Part shown: positions 8,313 through 17,161 of the stretch, one piece after another
Layout of the letters: each line of letters starts with the position of its first letter
How positions within the stretch are numbered: position 1 is the first letter of the stretch
From: Flavobacteriaceae bacterium
Lineage (GTDB): Bacteria; Bacteroidota; Bacteroidia; Flavobacteriales; Flavobacteriaceae
NCBI GenBank assembly: GCA_013373105.1
Contig: JABXIJ010000041.1
Location: 1-37,183 of the forward strand
DNA length: 37,183 nucleotides
Direction: 5' to 3'
Notes under the pieces: generated by a model
The model's input: only the letters and a program-made list of their open reading frames with translations
The model's database searches: none
Told to the model about the DNA's origin: nothing
Made by a program: the position numbers and the translations under genes

Positions 8313-8707
8313 TGAGTGCTAAATTTAAGATAAACTTTAAGGTTAAAAAGGAAGATATAGATGCATTAAATCATGTTAATAATGCAGTTTATGTGAAATG
8401 GATGGATTTTGTAGCACAATCTCATTGGCAAGAGCTATCTATAAATCATGATTTAGTAAATTATATTTGGGTAGTAAGTAGACACGAAATTGATTATAAA
8501 AATGAAGCTGTTTTTGGAGATGAGATTACTGCTAAAACTTGGGTAGGAGAAACTAAAGGTGTAACTTCAGAACGTTTTATTACCTTCTATAAAAATGATA
8601 TTTTATTAGCAAAATCTAAAACTATTTGGGTACTATTAGATGCTAAAACTTTTAAACCAACAAGAATTAGAGAAAACATACTTAAAGTCTTAGAACCTAG
8701 TAAATAA
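8312..8707 (+). CDS. Acyl-CoA thioesterase, 4HBT hotdog-fold family
   Basis: A 131-residue single-hotdog-domain protein. The N-terminal motif IDALNHVNNAVYVKWM (residues 16-31) is the active-site signature of the 4-hydroxybenzoyl-CoA/YbgC thioesterase group; Asp17 corresponds to the catalytic acid. It should hydrolyse acyl-CoA thioesters in the cytoplasm, but chain or aryl specificity cannot be read off. It overlaps the DUF2461 stop by one base. A promoter for the helicase gene lies just after its stop. Confidence 0.88.
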   Translation: MSAKFKINFKVKKEDIDALNHVNNAVYVKWMDFVAQSHWQELSINHDLVNYIWVVSRHEIDYKNEAVFGDEITAKTWVGETKGVTSERFITFYKNDILLAKSKTIWVLLDAKTFKPTRIRENILKVLEPSK

Positions 8708-8710
8708 GTA

Positions 8711-8718
8711 TATCTTTG
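8711..8718 (+). promoter_or_regulatory. -7 element for the DEAD-box helicase gene
   Basis: TATCTTTG matches TAnnTTTG exactly and is followed by CA, as in many strong flavobacterial promoters. It lies 16 bases upstream of the ATG at 8735. No clear -33 TTTG is seen at the right distance. Confidence 0.6.
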
Positions 8719-8734
8719 CAAAAAATTAGATAAC

Positions 8735-9856
8735 ATGTCAAAATTTGCAGAGTTAGGCATTTCAAAAGATTACATAAAATCAATTAAAGAAATTGGTATA
8801 ATAGAACCAACAGAAATTCAAGAGAAAACAATACCAGTTTTACTCAATTCAAAAACTGATTTTATTGGTTTAGCACAAACAGGAACAGGAAAAACTGCTG
8901 CATTTGGTTTGCCTGTTTTACAAGAGATAGATACAAAATCAGATCATATACAAGCATTAATTTTATCACCTACTAGAGAGCTTGTTCAACAAATAAAAAA
9001 GCAATTATTTAAATTTACTAAATACAACAAAGAACGCATTTTTGTAGAAGCTGTTTTTGGTGGAGAAAAGATAGATAGACAAATAATTAACTTAAAAAGA
9101 ACTACTCATATTATAGTTGCAACTCCTGGTAGATTAATAGATTTAATAGAAAGAGGTGCAGTAGATATTAGTCATGTTAAAACTGTAATTTTAGACGAAG
9201 CTGATGAAATGTTAAGTATGGGTTTTAAACAAGATTTAAATCGAATTTTAAAATTCACAACAAAATCAGATAGAAAAACCTGGTTGTTTTCTGCAACAAT
9301 GCCAGATGAAATAAAGCGTATTATAAAAACCTATATGGATGCAAACGCGCCAAGAATTGAGGTAAATAAAAATGCACTTGTAAATGCTAATATTAGGCAT
9401 CAATTTACAAGAACTACATTAAAGACTAAAATAGATGATATTATTACTTTTCTAGAAAAAAGACAATCTCAAAGAGGTATTATTTTCTGCAGAACTAAAG
9501 CTGGCGCACAAAACATAGCTAAACAACTAATTGAAGAAGGTTTTTCTGCTGCAGCTTTAGAGGGAGATATGCAACAAAAAGAAAGAGATAAAGTTATGCG
9601 TGCATTTAAAAATGAAAGTTTACAATACTTAATTTCTACAGATGTTTCTGCAAGAGGAATTGATGTAAAAGAATTAGAGTTTGTTATTCATCATCAATTA
9701 CCCGAACAACTGGAATACTACACGCATAGAAGTGGTAGAACAGCTAGGGCAGGAAAATCTGGTACTTCTTTGGCTTTTGTTTTGCCATCTGAGATAGAAA
9801 AAATTCATCATATTCAAAAAGAGTTAAATATTAAATTTACTGAAGTTAGCCTATAA
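8735..9856 (+). CDS. DEAD-box ATP-dependent RNA helicase
   Basis: A 373-residue helicase consisting of the two RecA-like domains and little else. It has a Q-motif region (EPTEIQ 24-29), motif I AQTGTGKT (47-54), Ia PTREL (79-83), II DEAD (154-157), III SAT (186-188), and motif VI HRSGRTAR (about 331-338). Only about 35 residues follow motif VI, so it lacks the basic or RNA-binding C-terminal extension of many bacterial relatives (RhlE, DbpA, CsdA). It is expected to unwind short RNA duplexes in ribosome assembly or RNA decay; a specific role cannot be assigned. It has its own promoter and overlaps the next gene by one base. Confidence 0.95.
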   Translation: MSKFAELGISKDYIKSIKEIGIIEPTEIQEKTIPVLLNSKTDFIGLAQTGTGKTAAFGLPVLQEIDTKSDHIQALILSPTRELVQQIKKQLFKFTKYNKERIFVEAVFGGEKIDRQIINLKRTTHIIVATPGRLIDLIERGAVDISHVKTVILDEADEMLSMGFKQDLNRILKFTTKSDRKTWLFSATMPDEIKRIIKTYMDANAPRIEVNKNALVNANIRHQFTRTTLKTKIDDIITFLEKRQSQRGIIFCRTKAGAQNIAKQLIEEGFSAAALEGDMQQKERDKVMRAFKNESLQYLISTDVSARGIDVKELEFVIHHQLPEQLEYYTHRSGRTARAGKSGTSLAFVLPSEIEKIHHIQKELNIKFTEVSL

Positions 9857-10482
9857 TGGATTTCATTTACGTTTTAGATATTTTAGGAACATTTGCTTTT
9901 GCAGTAAGTGGTGCTTTAGTAGCCTCAGAACAAAAATTAGATTTATTTGGTGTAATTATAATTGCTTTTGTTACAGCTGTTGGTGGTGGTAAGTTACGTG
10001 ATGTATTAATAAACGCTCATCCTATTAATTGGATTGGTGACTTAAATTACCTCTACACAATATTTATTGCTGTTGTACTTACCTTTTTATTTAAAAGTAA
10101 AATTTTACCATTAAGTAAAACCATGTTTTTATTTGATACTGTTGGAATATCTGTATTTACTTTATTAGGCCTACAAAAAGGTTTAACTTTTGATTTGCAT
10201 CCAATGATAGCTTTAATAATGGGTATGATTTCTGCTGTTTTTGGTGGTGTTTTAAGAGATGTGCTTACTAATAAAATACCATTGATTTTCGAAAAAGAAA
10301 TATATGCCTCTGCATGTTTAGCAGGAGGAATAAGTTATTTTATCTTAGATCAGTTTGCTTTATTTAGAGACTATAATTTTATTATTTCAGCATCAATTAT
10401 TATTACAATACGTTTAGTTGCTGTAAAATATCATTTAGAATTACCAAAAATTAAAGAAGATCTTTTCACTAAAAACAAATAA
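9856..10482 (+). CDS. TRIC-type cation channel family membrane protein (UPF0126/YicG-like)
   Basis: A 208-residue polytopic membrane protein with two tandem repeats of about 90 residues. Each contains the glycine-rich signature (GGGKLRDV at 43-50, GGVLRDVL at 130-137). About seven membrane segments are predicted by eye. Prokaryotic proteins of this pattern are homologues of trimeric intracellular cation channels and conduct monovalent cations in vitro; the physiological role in flavobacteria is unknown. The start ATG overlaps the helicase stop by one base (TAATG), and the MaoC gene follows after one base, so translation is probably coupled. Confidence 0.92.
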   Translation: MDFIYVLDILGTFAFAVSGALVASEQKLDLFGVIIIAFVTAVGGGKLRDVLINAHPINWIGDLNYLYTIFIAVVLTFLFKSKILPLSKTMFLFDTVGISVFTLLGLQKGLTFDLHPMIALIMGMISAVFGGVLRDVLTNKIPLIFEKEIYASACLAGGISYFILDQFALFRDYNFIISASIIITIRLVAVKYHLELPKIKEDLFTKNK

Positions 10483-10483
10483 T

Positions 10484-10948
10484 ATGCATCCATTAGTGTT
10501 CGAAAACTTATCTGAATTCAAGTCCTTTAAAGGTAAAGATTTACCAAAAGGAGAGTGGTATACAATTACTCAACAAATGATTAATGATTTTGCTAATGCC
10601 ACTCTAGATAAACAATGGATACATGTTGATGAGGAAAGAGCTGCAAAAGAAAGTCCATTTAAAAGTACTGTAGCTCATGGTTTTATGTCTGTTTCAATGA
10701 TTTCTAAGATGTTAGAAGAAATGTTTTTAGTGAAAAGTGTAAAAATGGGCTTGAATTACGGACTAAACAAAGTACGTTTTCCAAACCCAGTTCCTGTTAA
10801 TAGTGAACTAAGAATGCTAAGTAGTGTTAAGAATATAGAAGACTTTGCAAACAATGGAATAAAAATTACTTTCAATTGTACTATAGAAATAAAAGGCCAA
10901 GAAAAACCAGCTTGTGTAGCAGAGTTTTTAGCTGCACTTTTTGAATAA
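10484..10948 (+). CDS. MaoC-like dehydratase (R-specific enoyl-CoA hydratase / NodN-like)
   Basis: A 154-residue hotdog-fold protein. The hydratase-2 active-site segment is LDKQWIHVDE (41-50), with Asp42 and His47 as the likely catalytic pair, followed by VAHGFMSVSMI (63-73), the usual glycine turn and helix. This pattern is closest to NodN-like members of the MaoC family. It is expected to add water to trans-2-enoyl-CoA or a related thioester; the substrate is unknown. It is the last gene of the rightward series and is followed by a bidirectional terminator. Confidence 0.9.
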   Translation: MHPLVFENLSEFKSFKGKDLPKGEWYTITQQMINDFANATLDKQWIHVDEERAAKESPFKSTVAHGFMSVSMISKMLEEMFLVKSVKMGLNYGLNKVRFPNPVPVNSELRMLSSVKNIEDFANNGIKITFNCTIEIKGQEKPACVAEFLAALFE

Positions 10949-10963
10949 TATTTATAAAAAAAA

Positions 10964-10984
10964 CTCTCATTATTTAAATGAGAG
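10964..10984. terminator. Bidirectional terminator between convergent genes
   Basis: An 8-bp perfect stem (CTCTCATT with AATGAGAG) and a five-base loop. On the minus strand it is followed by a run of T (plus-strand A-run 10956-10963), serving the amidohydrolase gene. The plus-strand tail (CTTTTACTTT) is weaker. Confidence 0.8.
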
Positions 10985-10999
10985 CTTTTACTTTAATGG

Positions 11000-13900
11000 T
11001 TATTTTTTTAAACCTGGTAATCCTTTTGGTTTTTTTTGATGCCACCAAAAATTTGGCGCTTTCTTTTTTCTTGGATAAACTTCATCTAATGTATTACCAT
11101 CGTATAAACGACCATTTTTCATTACTTGTAAAATAGTATTTGTATTTCTGATATCTTCTAATGGGTTTTTATCTAGAATTATAAAATCTGCAAGTTTACC
11201 AACTTCTAAAGAACCAATATCTCCATCTAAGCCAATAGATTTAGCACCTAGAATTGTAGCTGCTTTTAGTGCATTCATTTTACTAGTTCCAGAAGCAGTT
11301 GCCCATAATTCCCAATGGTAACCTAAACCTTGTAATTGTCCATGGCTACCAACACCTGTTAAACCTCCTGCATTAACTAATTCTTCTACAAATTTTGCAT
11401 GTTTTGTAAAAATATGTTCCTCATCCATAAACCAACCTGGTCTTCTTCTAGCTTTACTAGCTAAATCTGTGTAAGGTGTAAAATATTGTAGCTTTTTATC
11501 ATGATATGGATTTTCTCTTGAATAGAAATAATTCTCAGCCCATGGTCCACCATAAGATACTAATAGGGTAGGAGTATAAGCTATTTGAGATTCAGCAACA
11601 GACTGAATAATATCTTTATATAAAGGAGTTATAGGATATGAATGTTCATGACCAGGATAACCATCTAAAATTTCTGTAAGATTTAATTTAAAATCTAAAG
11701 CGCCTTCTGTTGTTGGCATTAATTGTTGCTCCTTTGAAGCTTTAATTACCCATTGTCTATGTTGTCTGTTTCCAACAATATACATTTTTATAGTGTTGGT
11801 ATTGTAATACTTACTGTATTTTTTAATCGCTTTTTTAGTGTCTTCGTAGCTTTTTAAATTATAAGCCCAGTATCCTAAACCTGGTCCTGTAGAATAAGCT
11901 CTAGGCCCTAACATTTCACCAGTTTTAACTAAGTCAAAATAAGTTAAAACATCAGTAGTACCAGTTTGTGGGTCTCTTGAAGCAGTAACTCCATAAGCTA
12001 AATTGGCAGCATAAGAAAATACTTGCTTTTTATGAATATCTGAAAAAGTTCTTAAATGCGAATGCGTATCTACAAAACCAGGAATAATAGTTTTTCCACT
12101 AACATTAATTATCTCAGCTTTTCTTGGAACTTCTAAACTACCTGATTTGCCAATTGCTTTAATTCTATTATTTACAACTAAGATGTCTCCATTTTCAATA
12201 ACTTCATCACCATTCATAGTAATTATTCTAGCACCTTGTAATAAGGCAGTACCTTCTGGAATATCTCTTTTTATAGCAACATTAATATCTAATTCTACAG
12301 GAGAATATGTTTCTGTATCTTTATTCTTTTTTGCAGCTTCTTTATCTTTCTTTTCCTCTTCCTTTCTTTTTTCATCAGACATTTTAGAAAGTTCTTCTTT
12401 TCTTGCTTTCTTTTTGTCTTCTATTTCTTTTTCAAGTTTTTTAGCATCTTCTAGATTATAACTAAAAAAAGCTTTTCCTAAAGACCAATGCACTGATTTA
12501 CCATCATTTGACCAAGTTGGAAATTCACCTCCGAAAGTAGTTAGTTTCCAAGAAGGAAATGCAGCTGAATTTGGATTTGACACTGAAATATTAGGCGTTT
12601 GTCCATACTTTGGTACAGTTACAACATAAACATCGTTTGTTATTAATGCCATAGCTTTATCACCTTCAGGAGCCATGTAAACTTCAACTGGTCTAGATGC
12701 ATTGTTTCTTTCTTCCACAACATCATCATCTAAATGCCCAAAATCCACATCATCTTTATGAGAACTACCAAAAGTTACAATACCTGTAATACTTACAATT
12801 TTCTTTTCATCTGTTCCATCCCAACGAATTGAGCTTAATCCAGATCCATTACTTAAATAAATTCTATTATCATTTTTAACAAAATGTGGATTTCTTCTAC
12901 CATTTGTTTTTGTAATGAAGTTTACATCTCCACCATCACTAGAAATCCAAGCTAAATCCTCTTCACCAGAGAAAGCTCCTCTTAAATACGCATTTCTAAA
13001 ACTTTGAGCAGATCCTTTTGTAAAAACAATTCTACTAGTTTTTGCATCCCAAACTGGAGTGTTATATATAGCAGAAGCATTTGTTAATTTAGTTGGTTTA
13101 CCACCATTTGAACTAACTTTATATAAATGACCTCCATCTTCATCTGACCAAGTTGTATACACAATTTCTTTTCCATCTGGAGACCAACTAGGCTGAGTTT
13201 CTATAATATCCATTTTTGTTAACCTTTTAGGTTTACCATTTGGAAGTTTCATTACATAAAGCTTATTTAAAGCATTAAATACAATATGTTTTCCATCTGG
13301 AGAAGGTTTTGCATTTCTAATTTGATTTGCAAACATATTTGGATCATCAGAAATAGGATATTTAAAATCTAATTTTGGACCTATAGCTAATTCTACATTT
13401 ACTTCAAAAGGAATTTCAATTGCAGCATCACCAGAAATTGGTATTCTGTAAATTTTGCCACCATAAGAAGCTAATACTTCTTTATTGTCTGGAGTAAATG
13501 TCATTGCTGGTAAAACACCCAAAGAAGCTACTGATTCTTGTTCATCTCTTTGCACAGGATAAGCTAACCATTTTTCATCTCCAGTCTCTAAATCTCTTAA
13601 AACTAAACCTGTTTTTTCTTCATATCTAGAACCATAAACCATATATTTTCCATCACTAGAAAGTGTTGGTGTAAAAGCTGAACCATATCTAGAAGTAACT
13701 CTTGATGATTCACCAGTTTCTAAATCGTATCTAGATATTTGATATTGAGGTAATTGTGCGTTGTAATTCCAGCCTCCATTTCTAGTTGAGTAATAAATGT
13801 ATTTATTATCATGGCTAAACGCTGGTTCAACTGTTTTTAAACTAGCAGGAGCTTTTATTAATTGCATTCCACTACCAGCATCTTTATGATATAAATATAA

Positions 13901-14407
13901 TTTTAAATTTCTTTTACCTTTTGATGCAACAATATACTCTCCATCTGGAGACCAAGCTATAGATTCAACAGAACCTCTTCTGTCTTTGGTTACTTGTCTT
14001 GTTTCTTTTGTCTCTAAATTCATAATCCAAATGTTATCATTTCCACTTCTATCAGAAGCAAAAGCTATACTTTTTCCATCAGGACTAAAGGTTGGTTTAG
14101 TATCTAATGCTAAACCATCTGTGAGTTTTGTTGCAGTTCCACCTGTAAATGGAATGGTGTACAAATCACCTAGCATACTAAAGATAATTGTTTTGTCTTT
14201 TGGATGAATATCTAAAGAAAGCCAAGTACCTTCTTTGGTGTTAAACTTTATCATTCTACCACTTTCTAGGGGTAAATCTTTAAATTTTTCTTGACCTGAT
14301 AAAGAATCCTTTTCTTGTGCTAATGTGTTTATTGATAATAAAACTGAAAAGAGTAAAAGAATAAACCTAAATTTAATTAAAACTGGTTTTTGTTTTTGAA
14401 TTTGCAT
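11000..14407 (-). CDS. Secreted TolB-type beta-propeller / amidohydrolase fusion protein
   Basis: A very large, 1135-residue exported protein. A basic and hydrophobic signal peptide occupies residues 1 to about 31, ending INTLAQ. Residues about 45-640 hold many PD40/WD40-like blades with the repeated pattern W/FSPDGK and IAFxSDR (for example TFSPDGKSIAFASDRSG). A highly charged Lys/Glu linker covers about 652-700. Residues about 710-1110 form an amidohydrolase domain with the metal motif GFVDTHSHLR (near 779) and later GHEHSYP, GVGSHGQ and a final VGKLADFIILDKNP. This architecture is recurrent in Bacteroidota and is annotated as amidohydrolase; prolidase- or imidazolonepropionase-like cyclic amide hydrolysis is plausible in the periplasm or at the surface. 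The fusion is intact. Confidence 0.92.
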   Translation of the reverse strand: MQIQKQKPVLIKFRFILLLFSVLLSINTLAQEKDSLSGQEKFKDLPLESGRMIKFNTKEGTWLSLDIHPKDKTIIFSMLGDLYTIPFTGGTATKLTDGLALDTKPTFSPDGKSIAFASDRSGNDNIWIMNLETKETRQVTKDRRGSVESIAWSPDGEYIVASKGKRNLKLYLYHKDAGSGMQLIKAPASLKTVEPAFSHDNKYIYYSTRNGGWNYNAQLPQYQISRYDLETGESSRVTSRYGSAFTPTLSSDGKYMVYGSRYEEKTGLVLRDLETGDEKWLAYPVQRDEQESVASLGVLPAMTFTPDNKEVLASYGGKIYRIPISGDAAIEIPFEVNVELAIGPKLDFKYPISDDPNMFANQIRNAKPSPDGKHIVFNALNKLYVMKLPNGKPKRLTKMDIIETQPSWSPDGKEIVYTTWSDEDGGHLYKVSSNGGKPTKLTNASAIYNTPVWDAKTSRIVFTKGSAQSFRNAYLRGAFSGEEDLAWISSDGGDVNFITKTNGRRNPHFVKNDNRIYLSNGSGLSSIRWDGTDEKKIVSITGIVTFGSSHKDDVDFGHLDDDVVEERNNASRPVEVYMAPEGDKAMALITNDVYVVTVPKYGQTPNISVSNPNSAAFPSWKLTTFGGEFPTWSNDGKSVHWSLGKAFFSYNLEDAKKLEKEIEDKKKARKEELSKMSDEKRKEEEKKDKEAAKKNKDTETYSPVELDINVAIKRDIPEGTALLQGARIITMNGDEVIENGDILVVNNRIKAIGKSGSLEVPRKAEIINVSGKTIIPGFVDTHSHLRTFSDIHKKQVFSYAANLAYGVTASRDPQTGTTDVLTYFDLVKTGEMLGPRAYSTGPGLGYWAYNLKSYEDTKKAIKKYSKYYNTNTIKMYIVGNRQHRQWVIKASKEQQLMPTTEGALDFKLNLTEILDGYPGHEHSYPITPLYKDIIQSVAESQIAYTPTLLVSYGGPWAENYFYSRENPYHDKKLQYFTPYTDLASKARRRPGWFMDEEHIFTKHAKFVEELVNAGGLTGVGSHGQLQGLGYHWELWATASGTSKMNALKAATILGAKSIGLDGDIGSLEVGKLADFIILDKNPLEDIRNTNTILQVMKNGRLYDGNTLDEVYPRKKKAPNFWWHQKKPKGLPGLKK

Positions 14408-14454
14408 ATTATTTTAGTTAAAGAGATTAGTTATAATTTTAATATTAAAACTAA

Positions 14455-14488
14455 AAAAACAAGCAACTAATTATAGCAGCTTGTTTTT
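14455..14488 (-). terminator. Terminator for the small membrane protein gene
   Basis: A 10-bp stem (AAAAACAAGC 14455-14464 with GCTTGTTTTT 14479-14488) and a 14-base loop. Read leftward, the stem ends in a T-run (plus-strand A-run 14453-14459). It lies just after the stop at 14504. Confidence 0.75.
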
Positions 14489-14503
14489 CCAATTTTAATT
14501 TTG

Positions 14504-14917
14504 TTAGGCTAAAATTCCGTCATCAGCAGCCTTTTTAGAATACCATATTAAAAATAAACAGAATATAATAATCATTATTGGCATAACAATACTAGACATT
14601 TCAACATTCATAAATAAATAGACTTGTTGAACTATGGCACAAACACCTGATAAAATGAATAAGTAATAGGCTATTTTTTTTCTTAATAATAAGAAAATAC
14701 ATGCTAAAGAACCACCAAATACTGCAATAGCAAAAATTGCTGTAAACCATGCAGGATGCTTTATTAAAAACTCTGCTTGTTGTTCTTCTGGTAATTGAGC
14801 AATCATTTCATCTGTTATAAAAGCTTGAAACAAATAAGCTGCAACACCTAATAAATTCCAAATTAAAGCTAAGATTCCAATTATCCAGAAAGGAGTAGTA
14901 GGTTTTGTTGTTGTCAT
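14504..14917 (-). CDS. Four-span membrane protein of unknown function
   Basis: A 137-residue hydrophobic protein with four predicted spans, at about 10-32, 57-77, 83-103 and 108-128. A short acidic loop between spans 1 and 2 contains QLPEEQQAEFLIKHPAWF. The short Thr/Lys-rich N-terminus (MTTTKPTTPFW) and the first span LALIWNLLGVAAYLFQ are seen in flavobacterial proteins sometimes labelled sugar-transporter-like, but no transport motif is evident and I assign no function. It is monocistronic, with a terminator after it and a divergent regulator pair starting 117 bases away. Confidence 0.75.
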   Translation of the reverse strand: MTTTKPTTPFWIIGILALIWNLLGVAAYLFQAFITDEMIAQLPEEQQAEFLIKHPAWFTAIFAIAVFGGSLACIFLLLRKKIAYYLFILSGVCAIVQQVYLFMNVEMSSIVMPIMIIIFCLFLIWYSKKAADDGILA

Positions 14918-14981
14918 GGTAATAAAGTTTGGTTAATTGATGTTTAAAGATAATTAAATTTGTTAATTAAAAAAATGTAAA

Positions 14982-15023
14982 GTATATTTGTCATAATATA
15001 TAGTATGTTTGTCTTAATGTAAA
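14982..15023 (+). promoter_or_regulatory. Tandem 21-base direct repeat with two -7-like elements (promoter/operator)
   Basis: Copy 1 (14982-15002) begins GTATATTTGTCATAAT and copy 2 (15003-15023) begins GTATGTTTGTCTTAAT; they agree at 17 of 21 positions. Each contains a TAnnTTTG element followed by TC. Copy 2 is 12 bases upstream of ATG 15035. A 21-base period is two helical turns, so a protein could bind both copies on one DNA face. The likely ligand is the XRE protein encoded second in the operon. Confidence 0.6.
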
Positions 15024-15034
15024 AATAATTTATT

Positions 15035-15484
15035 ATGAAAAATGATTCATTTTGTGAAAAAGAAAGAAAAAGAATAGAAAAATTAAATAAATTTCAATTA
15101 CCTAGTAAGTGGAAAAAGATTGGTTGGATAATTTTTGGCGTTTCAATCATTTTATTATTTGCCAGAAAATTAATTACTGAAGAAGTGTGGTTACGCTTTT
15201 TATTAAGACATACTATTATTTTAGGACTTCTAATTGTGTCTTTATCTAAAGAAAAATTAGAGGATGAATTTATAGATAAACTTAGGTCACAATCCTACAG
15301 ATTAGCTTTTATAATAGGAGTTTTATATTCATTAATTCAACCTCATGTAGAGAATGCAGTTAGGTTTGTTTTAGAAAAAAGTCCTAAAGATGCAATTGAC
15401 GCGTTTAGCTATTTTCAAGTTTTAATTCTAATGCTTTTAATACAAGTTATGTTTTTTGAGCAACTAAAAAGATTAAATAGCTAA
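15035..15484 (+). CDS. Membrane protein paired with an XRE regulator
   Basis: A 149-residue protein with a charged N-terminus (CEKERKRIEKLNKF) and four likely membrane segments at about 27-44, 52-68, 89-105 and 125-142. No enzymatic motif is visible and I do not recognise a named family. Two bases after its stop begins a 66-residue Cro-type regulator. Paired small membrane proteins and regulators of this kind recur in Bacteroidota and Firmicutes, where the membrane partner may sense the envelope and affect the regulator; that role is inference. The tandem 21-base repeat directly upstream suggests autoregulation. Confidence 0.75.
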   Translation: MKNDSFCEKERKRIEKLNKFQLPSKWKKIGWIIFGVSIILLFARKLITEEVWLRFLLRHTIILGLLIVSLSKEKLEDEFIDKLRSQSYRLAFIIGVLYSLIQPHVENAVRFVLEKSPKDAIDAFSYFQVLILMLLIQVMFFEQLKRLNS

Positions 15485-15485
15485 T

Positions 15486-15686
15486 ATGAAAAATTCGATT
15501 AAAGTTCAGAGAGCTATTTTAGATTTGACTCAAGAAGATTTAGCAAATAAAATAGGAGTGTCTAGGCAAACTATAAACTCTATAGAAAAGAATAGGTATG
15601 TACCATCTACAGTGCTTGCTTTAAAGTTATCAGAAGTATTTAATATAACTGTAAATGAAATCTTTACATTAGATAAAGATGATTAA
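15486..15686 (+). CDS. Short XRE/Cro-type helix-turn-helix regulator
   Basis: A 66-residue protein that is essentially one HTH domain. It runs from VQRAILDLTQEDLANKIG through VSRQTINSIEKNRYVPS (helices about 15-22 and 26-35) to the YozG-like ending LKLSEVFNITVNEIFTLD. There is no dimerisation or ligand domain. It is translated from the same transcript as the membrane protein at 15035 (two-base gap). The direct repeat at 14982-15023 is its most probable binding site. It is a small transcriptional repressor acting in the cytoplasm; which other genes it controls is unknown. Confidence 0.9.
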   Translation: MKNSIKVQRAILDLTQEDLANKIGVSRQTINSIEKNRYVPSTVLALKLSEVFNITVNEIFTLDKDD

Positions 15687-15701
15687 TTTTATTCTTATGC
15701 T

Positions 15702-15716
15702 AGTAGAATTTCTACT
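15702..15716. terminator. Weak hairpin between convergent genes
   Basis: A 6-bp stem with a three-base loop (AGTAGA ATT TCTACT), flanked by imperfectly pairing A/T-rich arms that include ATTTTATTC and GAATAATAAAAT. It sits between the XRE gene and the stop of the TolC gene and may act as a terminator in both directions. Confidence 0.35.
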
Positions 15717-15733
15717 TGGAATAATAAAATCAA

Positions 15734-17134
15734 TTATTCAGCTATTGATATAACTGCTGTTTTAAATAAGTTTGCTTTAGATTTAAAGAATTGATTTTCT
15801 AATTCAATAGCTTTTAATTTTGATTCTATAAGTTTTGTTTCTCTAGAATTAACTAAAAATAATGAGCTTTCTCCTAAGAAAAATTTACGTTCTTCTGCTT
15901 TTAAAAGCACATCGTAATCTATTACAATATTTGCTAAATAGTTACTTTGCACTTGAAAAGAAGATATTTCTTGTTGTATAGCATTAACTTTGTTGCGTAT
16001 AGAAACCTTTGTAGCTTCATTTTCAAACTCTGCATCTTGTAGTTTTATTTTAGCTAATTTTAAATCACCTCTTTCTTTTCTTAAAAATAGAGGAAGTCTA
16101 AATTTTATACCAGCCTTATAATTATCTACATTTAATGAATTAATTTTTGTGGGTCTTTCTGTTAAAAAGTTATACTGAACATCTAATTTTGGAAGTAGAT
16201 TGTTCATTTTTAGCTTTCTGTCAATATTTAAACTTTTAATTTTAAACTCCAAAGAGCGAATTTTTGGATGATTATTAATATCAAAATTCTCATCATTAAA
16301 TAAAGCTATATTAAAAGTTAAATCAACACTATTTAGGGTGTTTAAATCTGGAATAACATTTTCTTGTAATTCTACAGGTGTATTTTCTGCTAGCCATAAA
16401 AAATTAGATAATTCAAGTGATGCTTTAACTAATTTAATTCTAGCTTTTTCTAAATTTAGTTTTCTATTATTTAGAGTAATACCTGCTTCTAGTGTATCTA
16501 TAGCAGGTTTATCGCCAACCTTATAAGCTCTTTTAGTACTTGTAAATCTAAAATCTGCATTTTCTAAAAAGTTTTCATAAACTAGTTTTTCTTTATAAAA
16601 CATTAGCCATTTAAAGTAGGCAATAGATGCATCATATAATATTTGGTTAACTAAAATTTGCTGGTCTTCTTTAGCTTGATTAACAAAAAATTTAGCTTGT
16701 TTTAAAGAAGCCATTCTTTTATTAATCAACAATCCATTTAATAAAGAAGCTGATATTCCTGCTGTATATAAACCATCTGTAGGAACTGTCATTTCTGGGT
16801 TTAAGTAAGCCCCCTCATTATTTTCAAAATTTGCTTTAAACTCTAAACCATAATAAGTTGGAATTTTAAATGTTCCATTTAACTTATCATAATACTCAGT
16901 GTCTTTAAACTGCTTACTATCGAAATCTATTTCAACTTTAGGATCAAAAGCACCTCTAGCTTTCAACAATTTTGCTTCACTATTGTTTATAACTAAATTA
17001 GCTTGTTTTACAATAGGATGAAAACGTTTTACATATCCTAGATATTCAGACAGTGTCATTACAGCATTAGGCTGTTCTTGTGAAAAACCTTTTAGTGTAA
17101 TAAGTATAAAGAATAAGAAAATTCCTTTTTTCAT
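15734..17134 (-). CDS. TolC-family outer-membrane channel protein
   Basis: A 466-residue exported protein. The signal peptide is MKKGIFLFFILITLKGFSQ (1-19). The mature part is dominated by long amphipathic helices with the TolC/OEP duplication: LGYVKRFHPIVKQANLVINN (about 31-50) and the second half LDVQYNFLTERP onward. It has conserved NHPKIRSLEFKIK and LPLFLRKERGDLKLAK segments. It should form the trimeric outer-membrane exit duct. It is the last gene of the leftward operon TetR-ABC-HlyD-TolC, starting 28 bases after the HlyD stop, so it is the dedicated partner of that tripartite exporter. It may also serve the MacAB-like system at 2411-6722. Confidence 0.92.
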   Translation of the reverse strand: MKKGIFLFFILITLKGFSQEQPNAVMTLSEYLGYVKRFHPIVKQANLVINNSEAKLLKARGAFDPKVEIDFDSKQFKDTEYYDKLNGTFKIPTYYGLEFKANFENNEGAYLNPEMTVPTDGLYTAGISASLLNGLLINKRMASLKQAKFFVNQAKEDQQILVNQILYDASIAYFKWLMFYKEKLVYENFLENADFRFTSTKRAYKVGDKPAIDTLEAGITLNNRKLNLEKARIKLVKASLELSNFLWLAENTPVELQENVIPDLNTLNSVDLTFNIALFNDENFDINNHPKIRSLEFKIKSLNIDRKLKMNNLLPKLDVQYNFLTERPTKINSLNVDNYKAGIKFRLPLFLRKERGDLKLAKIKLQDAEFENEATKVSIRNKVNAIQQEISSFQVQSNYLANIVIDYDVLLKAEERKFFLGESSLFLVNSRETKLIESKLKAIELENQFFKSKANLFKTAVISIAE

Positions 17135-17161
17135 ATTAATTAAAATCTAGTTTAACTGATT

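Noticed and set aside
12147..12461. Rightward 104-codon frame, Ser/Phe-rich
   Set aside because: It is the antisense of the Lys/Glu linker of the amidohydrolase fusion (AAA/GAA codons read as TTT/TTC).
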